Below, piece after piece: positions 26,805 through 36,381 of a stretch of DNA of 64,000 nt. The stretch comes from Chryseobacterium camelliae (GTDB taxonomy: Bacteria; Bacteroidota; Bacteroidia; Flavobacteriales; Weeksellaceae), in contig NZ_JAUTAL010000001.1 in assembly GCF_030818575.1 (NCBI RefSeq), positions 2,604,001 through 2,668,000 on the forward strand, written 5' to 3'. A program made the translations under genes and the position numbers. The notes under the pieces are model-generated. The model made no database searches and had not been told where the DNA came from. It saw only the letters and a list, made by a program, of their open reading frames with translations. The number at the start of each line of letters is the position of its first letter. Position 1 is the stretch's first letter.

Positions 26805-28382
26805 ATGAATCCAGGAACTACTCTCTTGCTATTTGTTTTTATTTATTTCATCGGATTGTTGGTGATTTCTTATTTTACAAGCCGGAATTCCGATAACCAA
26901 TCGTTTTTCATTGGAAACAAAAAAAGCAAGTGGTGGCTCGTTGCCTTCGGGATGATCGGTACCAGCCTCAGCGGGGTGACCTTCATTTCAGTTCCGGGAA
27001 CCGTAGGGAAAATCACAGGGACCGAATATATCTTCGGGGGCTTTGAATACTATATGATGGTGATCGGTTTCTTTATCGGGTATTTTATCGTGGCTGCCAT
27101 CCTCCTTCCGCTGTATTACAAAATGAATCTCACCTCCATTTACACTTATCTGGGAAGAAGGTTCAATGTGGAAGCCCATAAAATAGGTTCCATATTCTTT
27201 ATTATTTCGAGAGCGATCGGTGCAACAGCCAGATTGTACCTGGTAGTAAACGTGCTGCAGATCTTCCTCCTGGAAGGCTTAGGCGTACCGTTCTGGGTTA
27301 CGGCTATGGTTTTGCTGCTGATGGTTTTACTGTATACTTTTGAAGGTGGCGTTAAAACGATTGTCATTACGGATACACTGCAAACCTCATTTATGATCAT
27401 CAGCCTTGTAGCCTGTATCGTTTATATCCTTTCCAATCTGAATTTATCATTCGGGGAAGCTTACACGATCCTGGAACAGAAAAATTACACCCATTTTATC
27501 AATTCTGATCCCAACTCCAAAACGTTCTTCCTTAAAACCATTCTGGGCGGTATCTTCATCACGATAGCCATGACGGGACTGGATCAGGAAATGATGCAGA
27601 AAAATATTTCCGTGGACAACCTCCACAATTCCAAAAAAAATATGCTGACGTTTGCAGGAACATTACTTGTGGTAAACCTTGCTTTCCTGTTTTTAGGAGG
27701 GCTGTTGTACCTTTTTGCACTGCAGAACGGGGCAGACTATTCAAAGGTTCCCACTCTGGTTGAAGGCAAGCAGGTTTTTTCTGATGTTTTCGGATTCAGG
27801 GATGCTTCAGGGAATGTCAAAAACATTATGGGGGACGACCTCTTCCCTGCACTTTCGCTTCAGGGTTATTTCCCGATGGCCCTTTCGGTCATTTTTATCA
27901 TCGGACTGATCTCGGCACTTTTTCCTTCTGCGGACGGAGCCTTAACTGCTGTCACCAGTTCTTATTGTGTTGACCTCCTGAACCTTAATGAAGATAAAAC
28001 CAAGACCGAAAAAGAAAAGAAACATCTCCGCATGAAAGTACATCTTACATTCACGGTGGTTTTCTTTATCCTTATCATGGTTTTTAAAGCGATGAATGAC
28101 AAATCCATCGTTTATCTTATCATGGAAATTGCAGGCTACACATATGGTCCGTTATTGGGTCTTTTCGCATTCGGTATCTTTACCAGATTCCAGATTTCAA
28201 GAAAATATGCTATTCTTGCCGTAACCATTGCAGCTCCTATAGTTACGTATCTGATCAATACTACAGTAACCGCATATACCGATTACCGTATCGGTGTGGA
28301 ACTGATCATCCTGAACGGGTTGCTGACCTTCATTGGATTATGGATGGTTAAAAGCAGGTCATATCTGAGAGTGGTTGACTAA
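26805..28382 (+). CDS. Sodium:solute symporter family transporter
   Basis: A 525-residue integral membrane protein with about 13 TM segments of the SSS family. Typical features are GNKKSKWWLVAFGMIGTSLS with SGVTFISVPG (helix 2), the RAIGATARLYLVVNVLQ stretch, GLDQEMMQKNIS in the middle, and the helix 8-9 segment ALFPSADGALTAVTSSYCVD that carries the Na+ site residues. Solutes of this family include sugars, amino acids, nucleosides and sialic acid; the sequence does not tell which. Monocistronic with its own -7 box. Confidence 0.92.
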   Translation: MNPGTTLLLFVFIYFIGLLVISYFTSRNSDNQSFFIGNKKSKWWLVAFGMIGTSLSGVTFISVPGTVGKITGTEYIFGGFEYYMMVIGFFIGYFIVAAILLPLYYKMNLTSIYTYLGRRFNVEAHKIGSIFFIISRAIGATARLYLVVNVLQIFLLEGLGVPFWVTAMVLLLMVLLYTFEGGVKTIVITDTLQTSFMIISLVACIVYILSNLNLSFGEAYTILEQKNYTHFINSDPNSKTFFLKTILGGIFITIAMTGLDQEMMQKNISVDNLHNSKKNMLTFAGTLLVVNLAFLFLGGLLYLFALQNGADYSKVPTLVEGKQVFSDVFGFRDASGNVKNIMGDDLFPALSLQGYFPMALSVIFIIGLISALFPSADGALTAVTSSYCVDLLNLNEDKTKTEKEKKHLRMKVHLTFTVVFFILIMVFKAMNDKSIVYLIMEIAGYTYGPLLGLFAFGIFTRFQISRKYAILAVTIAAPIVTYLINTTVTAYTDYRIGVELIILNGLLTFIGLWMVKSRSYLRVVD

Positions 28383-28564
28383 GGCAAATCAGAAAAAAGC
28401 TTATCATATTCCGGACAGAAACTATGCTGGATAACACGATCAGTTTAAAGGATAATAAGATGATAATCAGACACAATAAAGACGGCAGAACTTACGGATA
28501 TCACTTTAAAATTTCGTTAAGCCACTAAAAAATTGTAAATTCGCAAGGCAAATAAATCATATAT

Positions 28565-29416
28565 ATGAGTAAAAGTATCGAAGAGTTAAAATCTCTTACT
28601 ACACAAATCAGAAGGGACATTTTAAGAATGGTTCACGCTGTGAATTCCGGGCACCCTGGGGGAAGCTTAGGCTGTACGGAATATTTTACGGCACTTTACG
28701 GAAAAGTAATGCAGTACAACCTTCCTTTTACGATGGAAGGCAAAAATGAAGACCATTTTTATCTTTCCAACGGTCACATTTCACCGGTATTCTATTCTAC
28801 TCTGGCAAGATTCGGCTTTTTTCCGGTAGATGAACTGAGAACATTCAGGAAGCTGGACTCAAGGCTTCAGGGCCACCCGACTACTCATGAAGGTTTACCA
28901 GGCGTAAGGATTGCTTCAGGATCTTTAGGTCAGGGGCTTTCTGTTGCTCTGGGTGTGGCGTTAGGCAAAAAACTGGACGGAGATGATTCTTTGGTATACA
29001 CACTTCACGGTGACGGTGAACTTCAGGAAGGCCAGATCTGGGAAGCCCTGATGTTTGCAGCAGCCAAAAAAGTAGACAACGTTATTGCTACGATCGATTA
29101 TAATGGACGCCAGATTGACGGGGATACAGATGATGTATTGAGCCTGGGTAACCTTCATGCCAAGCTGGAAGCTTTCGGATGGACTGTTCTGGAAGAGAAA
29201 AACGGTAACGATCTGGAAGCGGTAATCGGAATCCTTGAAAAAGCGAAAACCGAAACCGGAAAAGACAAGCCTGTAGCCATCATCCTTCATACTGAAATGG
29301 GATTTGGTGTAGACTATATGATGGGAAGCCACTCATGGCACGGAAAAGCGCCTAATGATGAGCAGCTGGATACTGCCTTCAAACAGCTATATTTAGAAGC
29401 TCCGGCAGATTACTAA
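28565..29416 (+). CDS. Transketolase, N-terminal (ThDP-binding) subunit
   Basis: A 283-residue split transketolase subunit. HAVNSGHPGGSLG (about 24), YLSNGHISP, GSLGQGLSVALGVALG and the thiamine-diphosphate motif LHGDGELQEGQIWEALMFA (GDG...) are all present, as is the Mg-binding NG(R). It joins with the next gene's product to give a full transketolase moving two-carbon units in the pentose phosphate pathway. Split transketolases are usual in Bacteroidetes. 49 bases separate the two genes. Confidence 0.93.
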   Translation: MSKSIEELKSLTTQIRRDILRMVHAVNSGHPGGSLGCTEYFTALYGKVMQYNLPFTMEGKNEDHFYLSNGHISPVFYSTLARFGFFPVDELRTFRKLDSRLQGHPTTHEGLPGVRIASGSLGQGLSVALGVALGKKLDGDDSLVYTLHGDGELQEGQIWEALMFAAAKKVDNVIATIDYNGRQIDGDTDDVLSLGNLHAKLEAFGWTVLEEKNGNDLEAVIGILEKAKTETGKDKPVAIILHTEMGFGVDYMMGSHSWHGKAPNDEQLDTAFKQLYLEAPADY

Positions 29417-29465
29417 TCCACAGAACGACCCCAAAGTAATCGGCAATTAATAAATCAAGAAAAAA

Positions 29466-30410
29466 ATGAAATATACATATACAGAAAAAAAGGATACCCG
29501 TTCAGGCTTCGGAGCCGGATTGGCGGAGCTTGCAGACAAGAACCCTAATGTGGTTGCGCTTTGTGCAGACCTCATCGGTTCCCTGAAAATGGAGAAATTT
29601 ATTGAAAAAGCTCCTGAGCGTTTTTTCCAGATCGGGATTGCAGAAGCGAACATGATGGGCATTGCTGCAGGGCTTAGCATTACAGGTAAAATTCCTTTTA
29701 CCGGAACCTTTGCCAATTTCTCCACATCAAGAGTATATGACCAGATCCGTCAGTCGATCGCCTATTCAGATAAGAACGTTAAGATCTGTGCTTCGCATGC
29801 AGGCCTTACATTAGGGGAAGACGGTGCTACTCACCAGGTACTGGAAGATATCGGGATGATGAAGATGCTTCCGGGCATGACGGTGATCAATCCTTGCGAC
29901 TATAACCAGACTAAAGCAGCTACCCTGGCTATTGCAGACCATGAAGGACCAGTATATTTAAGATTCGGAAGGCCTACAGTTCCGGTTTTCATTCCGGAAG
30001 ACATGCCTTTTGAGATCGGGAAAGGAATTCTATTGCAGGAAGGAACGGATGTAACGATTGTTGCTACAGGACACCTGGTTTGGGAATCCCTGGTAGCGGC
30101 AGACGAGCTGGAAAAAGAAGGAATTTCATGTGAGGTGATCAACATCCACACCATCAAACCGCTTGATGAGGAAATCATCCTTAAATCAGTTGAAAAAACA
30201 GGTAAGATCGTAACGGCAGAAGAGCACAACTACCTTGGTGGACTTGGTGAATCTGTTGCCGGAATGCTGGCCAGAAAAAGACCTACAAGACAGGAATTTG
30301 TTGCAGTGAACGATACCTTCGGAGAATCCGCCACACCGGCAGAGCTGATGAAGAAGTATAAAATTGATGCTGAAGCGGTAAAAGAAGCCGTGAAGAGAAT
30401 TTTAGCCTAA
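29466..30410 (+). CDS. Transketolase, C-terminal subunit
   Basis: A 314-residue partner of the preceding subunit. The pyrimidine-binding domain shows the catalytic Glu in QIGIAEANMMGIAAGLS, GTFANFSTSRVYDQIRQS and CASHAGLTLGEDGATHQ. The C-terminal transketolase domain shows IVATGHLVWESL and TAEEHNYLGGLGESVA. It is translated from the same transcript and ends at a strong terminator. Confidence 0.93.
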   Translation: MKYTYTEKKDTRSGFGAGLAELADKNPNVVALCADLIGSLKMEKFIEKAPERFFQIGIAEANMMGIAAGLSITGKIPFTGTFANFSTSRVYDQIRQSIAYSDKNVKICASHAGLTLGEDGATHQVLEDIGMMKMLPGMTVINPCDYNQTKAATLAIADHEGPVYLRFGRPTVPVFIPEDMPFEIGKGILLQEGTDVTIVATGHLVWESLVAADELEKEGISCEVINIHTIKPLDEEIILKSVEKTGKIVTAEEHNYLGGLGESVAGMLARKRPTRQEFVAVNDTFGESATPAELMKKYKIDAEAVKEAVKRILA

Positions 30411-30431
30411 CAAAAAGTTTTTATATACAAG

Positions 30432-30459
30432 AAAGTCCTCAGAATTGAGGACTTTTTTA
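30432..30459 (+). terminator. Terminator after transketolase genes
   Basis: A perfect 10-bp stem (30432-30441 with 30446-30455), loop GAAT, T-rich tail. Confidence 0.85.
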
Positions 30460-30526
30460 TTGTTAATGATTATTTGCTATATCGAAGACGAACCGATTGT
30501 TGGCATGATTCATACCTCCGGACGGA

Positions 30527-30907
30527 TTACCATCTGAAAAATTTCCATTTAGGGATAATGGCCAGCATTCCGAACCCAGTAAACAGAAAAAGGTTCGTAA
30601 CATCCGTATATAGAAAGGTAGACAGATAATAATTATGCATAAAGAAATGGAGTACCAGGAGCGCGGGAAATGAAAAGATCCCGATTTTACGGTAAAAAAA
30701 CATCAGAACCAGACTGATGACCATGAGCGCATCAATGGTAAAAATAATGTAAAAATAAGCTCCTGGAATATTCAGGTATTCATGCTGAAGATATTCATCA
30801 AGATCGATCCCAAATCCCATCACCGTAAACAGCAGCAGCGCAGCAAAAGCTAAAATAAATCCCCAGCCTTTCTTCGGGTCTTCGTCAAAGTAACTGTATT
30901 CTTCCAT
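30527..30907 (-). CDS. Four-TM membrane protein of unknown function
   Basis: A 126-residue inner-membrane protein with four hydrophobic helices (about 15-32, 50-70, 75-93, 98-118) and an acidic N-terminal MEEYSYFDEDPKKGWG. The arrangement, including the C-terminal LAIIPKWKFFRW, recalls DUF2569-type proteins, but I cannot confirm this. The -7 box lies only 5 bases before ATG, so the mRNA may be leaderless. It sits downstream of the Lrp gene but behind that gene's terminator. Confidence 0.75.
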   Translation of the reverse strand: MEEYSYFDEDPKKGWGFILAFAALLLFTVMGFGIDLDEYLQHEYLNIPGAYFYIIFTIDALMVISLVLMFFYRKIGIFSFPALLVLHFFMHNYYLSTFLYTDVTNLFLFTGFGMLAIIPKWKFFRW

Positions 30908-30912
30908 AGGTA

Positions 30913-30920
30913 CAAAAATA
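30913..30920 (-). promoter_or_regulatory. -7 box (TATTTTTG) 5 nt before ATG, inside a terminator T tract
   Basis: Minus-strand TATTTTTG directly follows the Lrp terminator stem, so the T tract of one unit forms the promoter of the next. Start codon at 30907. Confidence 0.45.
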
Positions 30921-30922
30921 AA

Positions 30923-30948
30923 GAACTTATGATCATGTTCATAAGTTC
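30923..30948 (-). terminator. Terminator after the Lrp-family gene
   Basis: GAACTTATGA (30923-30932) pairs perfectly with TCATAAGTTC (30939-30948); the minus strand continues TTTATTTTT. Confidence 0.7.
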
Positions 30949-30978
30949 CTCATTAAAATTTATTTGTTTATCATTTGA

Positions 30979-31449
30979 TTATACGGAGATCGCATCAATC
31001 AGTCTGTTTTTGTCGCTTAAGTATTCTTCCATTGAAATCATACTTTCCGTCCTCATCACATCCTGAATATCATCGATCTGATAAATGATTCTCTTGGCAT
31101 CCTCTGTATTCTTGGCTCTCACCTTGCAGAAAATATTGTATTTTCCTGAGATTACGCTAGCCTCGATAACGTTAGGAATGGTGGAAAGTTCTTTTAAAAC
31201 TTCCTGTGTACGGTTGGATTTAGTAAGGAGAATTCCTATAAAAGCGGTAAAATGATAGTCTAATTTACCGTAATCAATATTAAGAGATGATCCCAAAATA
31301 ATGCCTGCATCTTCCATCTTTTTTACTCTTACGTGAATAGTACCTGCAGAAACATCCATCTGCTTGGCAATTTCAGTAAAGGGCATTCTTGTGTTTTCTA
31401 CTAAGAAATCAAGAATTTTCTTGTCTATTTCGTCCAGTTGATAGTTCAT
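30979..31449 (-). CDS. Lrp/AsnC-family transcriptional regulator
   Basis: A 156-residue DNA-binding protein. The AsnC-type winged helix occupies ~1-60 (LDEIDKKILDFLVENTRMPF, then EIAKQMDVSAGTIHVRVKKM). The RAM ligand-binding domain follows (about 70-145), with GKYNIFCKVRAKNTEDAKRI. It should bind an amino acid or related ligand and act as a feast/famine regulator. Its targets are not evident; the -7 box is at 31501-31494. Confidence 0.93.
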   Translation of the reverse strand: MNYQLDEIDKKILDFLVENTRMPFTEIAKQMDVSAGTIHVRVKKMEDAGIILGSSLNIDYGKLDYHFTAFIGILLTKSNRTQEVLKELSTIPNVIEASVISGKYNIFCKVRAKNTEDAKRIIYQIDDIQDVMRTESMISMEEYLSDKNRLIDAISV

Positions 31450-31493
31450 ATTAGTTAAATTACAATTTTCTTAAAAAATCAATGTATTTTTTG

Positions 31494-31501
31494 CAAATTT
31501 A
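31494..31501 (-). promoter_or_regulatory. -7 box (TAAATTTG) for the Lrp-family gene
   Basis: Minus-strand TAAATTTG, 44 bases before the start codon. Confidence 0.45.
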
Positions 31502-31583
31502 GAATAAATAATTAAACTAAAAAAATTATATCAAACATTAACAATAATTAACACATATGATAAAAATCATTAAATATATATAA

Positions 31584-34500
31584 CTATTTAGTACCTGATT
31601 TTACAGAATCTGTTTTTATCCCTGCTTTTGCATCTGGTGTTTTTTTATCTTTTTTCTTCTTTTTAAACAAAGAATTGAAGCTTTTACTCCATACAATACC
31701 GCCGCCATAGGCCTGATTAGCAGAACCGTTGGTCCCTGCACCGGCCACCATACCGATGTTGGATGGCTTGGAGTACCCTCTCAGGATTAAGCTACCGTCA
31801 TTTTTCTTGGACAGGTCATATTCAATGGTTCCTTCACCGGAAAGGTAATTAACCTCCGTATTTCCGGTATTGGTTAACGGAATACCCAATCCCGTCTTCA
31901 CATTGATCCTTGGGGACAATGCAAAGCTTACCCCTGCATTGGCGCGGTCTCCGGTATTGGAGTACTGATCTCCCTTTACATAATTCAGGTCAATCTGAAA
32001 CTCATTACTCATGGTATTCAGCACAGATCCAAGCTGTTTTAAAAGGATATTGTATCCTGATGATTCGGCGACACCGGCAACGTCTACTTCTACTCCTCCG
32101 CTATTGGAAACGTTAAAACTATTTAACAATAATACGGATCCGAACTGCAAGACTTTTTCTCCTTCCTGGCTCATTTTGGCTGCAAGGGTCTCTTTTACCT
32201 GGCTGGAAACATCCATTGCGGAAACATTCAGATCAATTTTAGGCTCGGTAAGCGTTTGGGTAATATTAGCCTGCAACAATATACTGATCGGCTGCAGCCT
32301 TCCCAGGTTGAGGTATTCCCCTGCATTGGAAACCATTCTTACGTAATTAGCGGTAATATCGAGCGCCGGTTTCATTGCATCTCCGTCCCAGCGTATGCTG
32401 CTGCCTTTTTCAATCTGGAAGGTTTTATTCAGGATCGCACGCGAAACAAAAGTACCATTATCTACTCTGTAGGTACCATTCATTGCAATGCTGCCCTGCC
32501 TGCTCATTTGGAATCTAAGGTTATTGGCAGCACCTTTTACCGTGATATTTCCTACATCATCTCCTATCAGCACATTTACCGTTGTACCTTTATCAACATC
32601 AAGATTGAAGTCGATATTCATATTGCCGCCGGTTTTTTTCTTTTCTTCAAGTGTGACCAGCCCGTTCTTGCCTTCTTTTAAGAACCGCAACATTTTAAAT
32701 TCTTCAACATTTGAGGTAGATCCGGAGTTAAAAGTAAAGGTACTTCCGTTCAGCGCTTTCATATTAGGAGTAGAGAGGCTGAGACCGGAAACCGGGCCGT
32801 CTACGTATAAATCCCCCTGTCCGTACACCCTTCCCCAGAAAAGGTCATAATCTTTCTGAGTAGTGTTCAGCACCATCAGATTGTCAGCTCTCATGACCAG
32901 GTTGACCCCCATCGATGAAAGCGTTTCAAACTGGATCGCCCCAGAAATTGTTCCTTTGGAATTGGTTCTTCCGTCACGGACTTCAATATTATTGAGGATA
33001 GCAAGTCCTTTCGATAAAGGAATTACGGTATCCTGGAATGAATAATCCACCCCAGTGAACAGCAGCTTAAGACCAAAGCCTTTCAGGGCAATATCCCCGC
33101 TGTAATCCAAATTGCTGAGCGTTCCTGCAATTTTGAGGTCACCGGTAGCTTTCCCGCGCAGGTTGCCGAAAATGGTCTGAACGAACTGTTGGGCAAAAGC
33201 CACGTCGAAGTCACGCATTTCAGCCGTAAAATCAAGGGTTGGTGAAGGTGTATTGTTGTTAACGGTACCTGTTACATGCAGGTTATTATTTCCGATTACA
33301 CCTGCAGAAGCCACTTTGATATCAACATCATATACATTCAGGGAGAATCCGTTGGTCGCAGTAATCGTTATATCGCCCATATCATTGCCGTTCATCATGA
33401 TATCGTCAATAGTGACATCTACCAGGGGCTGTATGGTACTTTTATCCATTTTGATCTTAACCGTTCCGTTGGCAAGTCCTTTAATATCCATTGTATTACC
33501 TCCGGACTGCATTTCCAGGAGTTTTTCAATAGCAAAGTCGTCGATGTCTGCATCAACATAAAAATCTTTGGCGGATTTAAACTGCGCTTCCCTGATGAAC
33601 AATGCACTTTTATCGGAATAAATCCTTAGGTTCCGGATATCAAAATCACCGTCTTTTTTCCTGTAGGTTATGGAATGGTTCAGTTCCGGACTCGTATCAA
33701 TAGCCCAGACGACAGCATTGAATTTGACTTCAGTAGGTTCAAACCTGAATACAAAATCTCCGGCTTCATTCGCTGACTGGTTAACATTTACCGCATACTC
33801 CTTCAGGTTATCATCCTGTTCGTCTTCGGGGCTTCCATGTTTAAATTTCGCAGCCAGATGCAGCACGGTATTATTGTCATTCCTTCCACTGAGCGTAAGG
33901 TCTTTGATAACATTTTTGTTATACAGTACCCTGCTGACCTTGGCATAAATCTGTTCGTCAAGGTTTGCGGTATTGATCCTTACCATAACACTGTCTATCA
34001 TCGCACTATCCCTGGTCACTTCCCTGCTGTTGATCTTGTAATCGGGATTTGCCGCTGCCAGTGCTTTGTCAGCTTCCGTAATCTCTTCTTTTTTAGTCAT
34101 GATATACTGCAAGGCTGCAGCGTCCAGATTCAGGATCAGGTTATTGGAATTACCGTCATACTGGCCTTCCACTTTGGCTCCCTGAGGCAGCTTAAGATCC
34201 GGAAGGAAATAGCTGACCAATCCCTGCTGGACATTAAAATCCATGGCAAAACTCTGGCCCCGGTATAATTTTCTCGGCGGCGGACCGACCAGGATTTTCC
34301 CCAATCCGTTTTCCACCATTCCGGCAAGATCTGCCAGGTTGTATCTTCCTGAAATTTTACCGTTCACCGCTCCCGGCGCATCTACATCAATCACCCTGCT
34401 TCCGCCTTCCAAAAAGGTTTTGATTTTTGCATTCGGAATGCTGTACTTTTGGGCGGCTGTTGCAAAATTGATATTATTGGCTTCCACATCCAGGGTAAGG

Positions 34501-36377
34501 TCATTCAGCGAAGACATTGCCATTTTACCATTCACCTGTCCGCTTACGACCTGATTTCCAGCTTTGCCAGTAAAATAATTCATATTCAAATAATCAACAT
34601 CGGCATTAACATCCATATTGATCCTCTTTGTGCTGAAATCAATCAGGCCTTTTACGGTAGCTTTAGCCTGTTCATCATTAACGGTAATAAGACCATTGTA
34701 TTTTTTATGGTCCAGCAGACCATCAAGATAAAGGTTATTGATCACCTTATCCATAATTTCTATACTTGAAATCTGGGATTTTGTAGTCAGTCGCATGGTA
34801 TTGACATCGAAACTCTGTCCATTGAGATCAAATTTTCCTGAAATAAGCCCTACGGCTTTGCTTTTGGTAATCACTGAAGTATTAAGATCTTTTACTTCAG
34901 CATAGCCAGAATATTTAGGCACCGGCGTACTGTAACCGGTCAGAGAAAACCGGCTGATTTTGGCCTGCCCGATTCCGGTAATAAGATTTCCGTTGGGAAT
35001 ATATACCTGCTCGGGTGTTACCCTCGCCGCTCCATTGTATTTAAGCCTTCCGAAATCATCCGCAAAATTTTTCATTTTTGTAGAGATAAAGGTAGGCAAC
35101 ATGGCTTTAAGATCTTTATAGGTAAGATCAGTGGAAAGATTATTGGTTTCGATCAGGAAATTTCCTTTGAGAATATTATTGACCTTCATGGTACGTGTCG
35201 CAATATTCACGTTTGAATTGGAAATAACAAAATTATCCAGATGGAACCTGTTCAGCGGACCGGTCATTGATCCTGCAAGATTTACGGGCTTTGCATTATC
35301 CCAGTTGGTTACAAAATAACTGATATCGTACCCACTGATCTGGCTTCCCTGCTTGATATTCATATCCCATCGCACCTTATCTGCAAAATCTGCCCATGAA
35401 CCGTCATGGAGATTGAATTTTATACTGCCCTGCAAAAGCGAATGATCGGTATTCAGGGTCAGGTCTTTCAGCAGGAGATAGTCTTTTGTCATGGAAAATT
35501 CCGTGGAAAAAGTATCAACGAGATGGGATTTCCCCCATCGTGTAGTGACAAAAGAAAAGTTATTGATCAGCGCAGACACATCGCCTCCATTTACTTTAAC
35601 GTTGGGTGCTTTAAGATTAACATGCTGAGCGGTAAGCCATCTGCCTTTTTCACCCGGTGAATTAAGATTGACGATAGAAACTTTGGAATCAATCATCTGA
35701 ACCCTAGAATTCAATTGGAAAGGTGGCTTATTAGGATCTCTTTTTTTATCGCCGCTGTCGAACAGTTTCGTGAACCGGATGAAATTGGAAATGCTGTCTC
35801 CTTTATAGGTAATCACTTTTACATCTGCATTCACAAGAGTAAGTGAATTGAAGCTCAGTGAATTGTTCTTTCCGATATTGGTCGCCAGTGAAAACCAGTC
35901 GGAGTTGGCCCGGAATTCCCTTGCCTTAATGAAGTCATATCCTTTGTAGTCCTTGATCTTTAGTCCTTTGATGGTAACATCACCGAAATAATCCACTTCT
36001 ACGCTTTCCGTGGACATTTCTGCCTTAAAATCCCTGTTAACGATCTGTAATGCCTGGTTTGCTGCCCAGCGTTTCGTGACCGGAAGGTTGATCCCAATAA
36101 GTACGGTAGCCACAATACCGAGAATAAGCCAGAACAGAATGAGGAGAAGTTTTGCCCACCAGGAATAGCTGGTGACATCCTTTGCCGCCTGCTTCCCGAA
36201 CTCCTGGGCAGTTTCCACAGGGTGATGAATGGCGTCTGAAGCCAACTCAGAAGCTTCTTTTACTGTCTCTTTTACTTTATCCTCTACATTTTCGACAGTC
36301 TTTTGCACCTGGTCGCCCAGGTTTTCAGCTACTGATTTTTTATTCTCATTCTCGTTATTATTCTCTAAATTTGCCAT
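31584..36377 (-). CDS. tamB: TamB-like (DUF490/AsmA-superfamily) envelope protein
   Basis: A 1597-residue protein. One TM helix near residues 75-100 (WWAKLLLILFWLILGIVATV) is followed by ~1450 residues of repetitive beta-strand sequence, the hydrophobic groove of AsmA/TamB lipid-bridge proteins. The C-terminal part contains the TamB domain with SLSTPNMKALNGSTFTFNSG, GTYRVDNGTFVSRAILNKTF and SSQVKETLAAKMSQEGEKVL. The family links inner and outer membrane and moves phospholipids or helps outer-membrane protein assembly. Unusually, ~75 residues precede the TM helix and form a charged amphipathic stretch (VEDKVKETVKEASELASDA), and the C-terminus ends in a Lys-rich tail. The start at 36377 leaves 4 bases to the tsaD start; a longer in-frame start at 36467 would overlap tsaD by 86 bases. 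Confidence 0.88.
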   Translation of the reverse strand: MANLENNNENENKKSVAENLGDQVQKTVENVEDKVKETVKEASELASDAIHHPVETAQEFGKQAAKDVTSYSWWAKLLLILFWLILGIVATVLIGINLPVTKRWAANQALQIVNRDFKAEMSTESVEVDYFGDVTIKGLKIKDYKGYDFIKAREFRANSDWFSLATNIGKNNSLSFNSLTLVNADVKVITYKGDSISNFIRFTKLFDSGDKKRDPNKPPFQLNSRVQMIDSKVSIVNLNSPGEKGRWLTAQHVNLKAPNVKVNGGDVSALINNFSFVTTRWGKSHLVDTFSTEFSMTKDYLLLKDLTLNTDHSLLQGSIKFNLHDGSWADFADKVRWDMNIKQGSQISGYDISYFVTNWDNAKPVNLAGSMTGPLNRFHLDNFVISNSNVNIATRTMKVNNILKGNFLIETNNLSTDLTYKDLKAMLPTFISTKMKNFADDFGRLKYNGAARVTPEQVYIPNGNLITGIGQAKISRFSLTGYSTPVPKYSGYAEVKDLNTSVITKSKAVGLISGKFDLNGQSFDVNTMRLTTKSQISSIEIMDKVINNLYLDGLLDHKKYNGLITVNDEQAKATVKGLIDFSTKRINMDVNADVDYLNMNYFTGKAGNQVVSGQVNGKMAMSSLNDLTLDVEANNINFATAAQKYSIPNAKIKTFLEGGSRVIDVDAPGAVNGKISGRYNLADLAGMVENGLGKILVGPPPRKLYRGQSFAMDFNVQQGLVSYFLPDLKLPQGAKVEGQYDGNSNNLILNLDAAALQYIMTKKEEITEADKALAAANPDYKINSREVTRDSAMIDSVMVRINTANLDEQIYAKVSRVLYNKNVIKDLTLSGRNDNNTVLHLAAKFKHGSPEDEQDDNLKEYAVNVNQSANEAGDFVFRFEPTEVKFNAVVWAIDTSPELNHSITYRKKDGDFDIRNLRIYSDKSALFIREAQFKSAKDFYVDADIDDFAIEKLLEMQSGGNTMDIKGLANGTVKIKMDKSTIQPLVDVTIDDIMMNGNDMGDITITATNGFSLNVYDVDIKVASAGVIGNNNLHVTGTVNNNTPSPTLDFTAEMRDFDVAFAQQFVQTIFGNLRGKATGDLKIAGTLSNLDYSGDIALKGFGLKLLFTGVDYSFQDTVIPLSKGLAILNNIEVRDGRTNSKGTISGAIQFETLSSMGVNLVMRADNLMVLNTTQKDYDLFWGRVYGQGDLYVDGPVSGLSLSTPNMKALNGSTFTFNSGSTSNVEEFKMLRFLKEGKNGLVTLEEKKKTGGNMNIDFNLDVDKGTTVNVLIGDDVGNITVKGAANNLRFQMSRQGSIAMNGTYRVDNGTFVSRAILNKTFQIEKGSSIRWDGDAMKPALDITANYVRMVSNAGEYLNLGRLQPISILLQANITQTLTEPKIDLNVSAMDVSSQVKETLAAKMSQEGEKVLQFGSVLLLNSFNVSNSGGVEVDVAGVAESSGYNILLKQLGSVLNTMSNEFQIDLNYVKGDQYSNTGDRANAGVSFALSPRINVKTGLGIPLTNTGNTEVNYLSGEGTIEYDLSKKNDGSLILRGYSKPSNIGMVAGAGTNGSANQAYGGGIVWSKSFNSLFKKKKKDKKTPDAKAGIKTDSVKSGTK

Positions 36378-36381
36378 TATT

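Noticed and set aside
28383..28564. 22-codon frame in the gap before transketolase
   Set aside because: Short, no promoter match, no features.
33253..33561. Plus-strand frames opposite tamB
   Set aside because: Shadow frames of a repetitive beta-rich gene.
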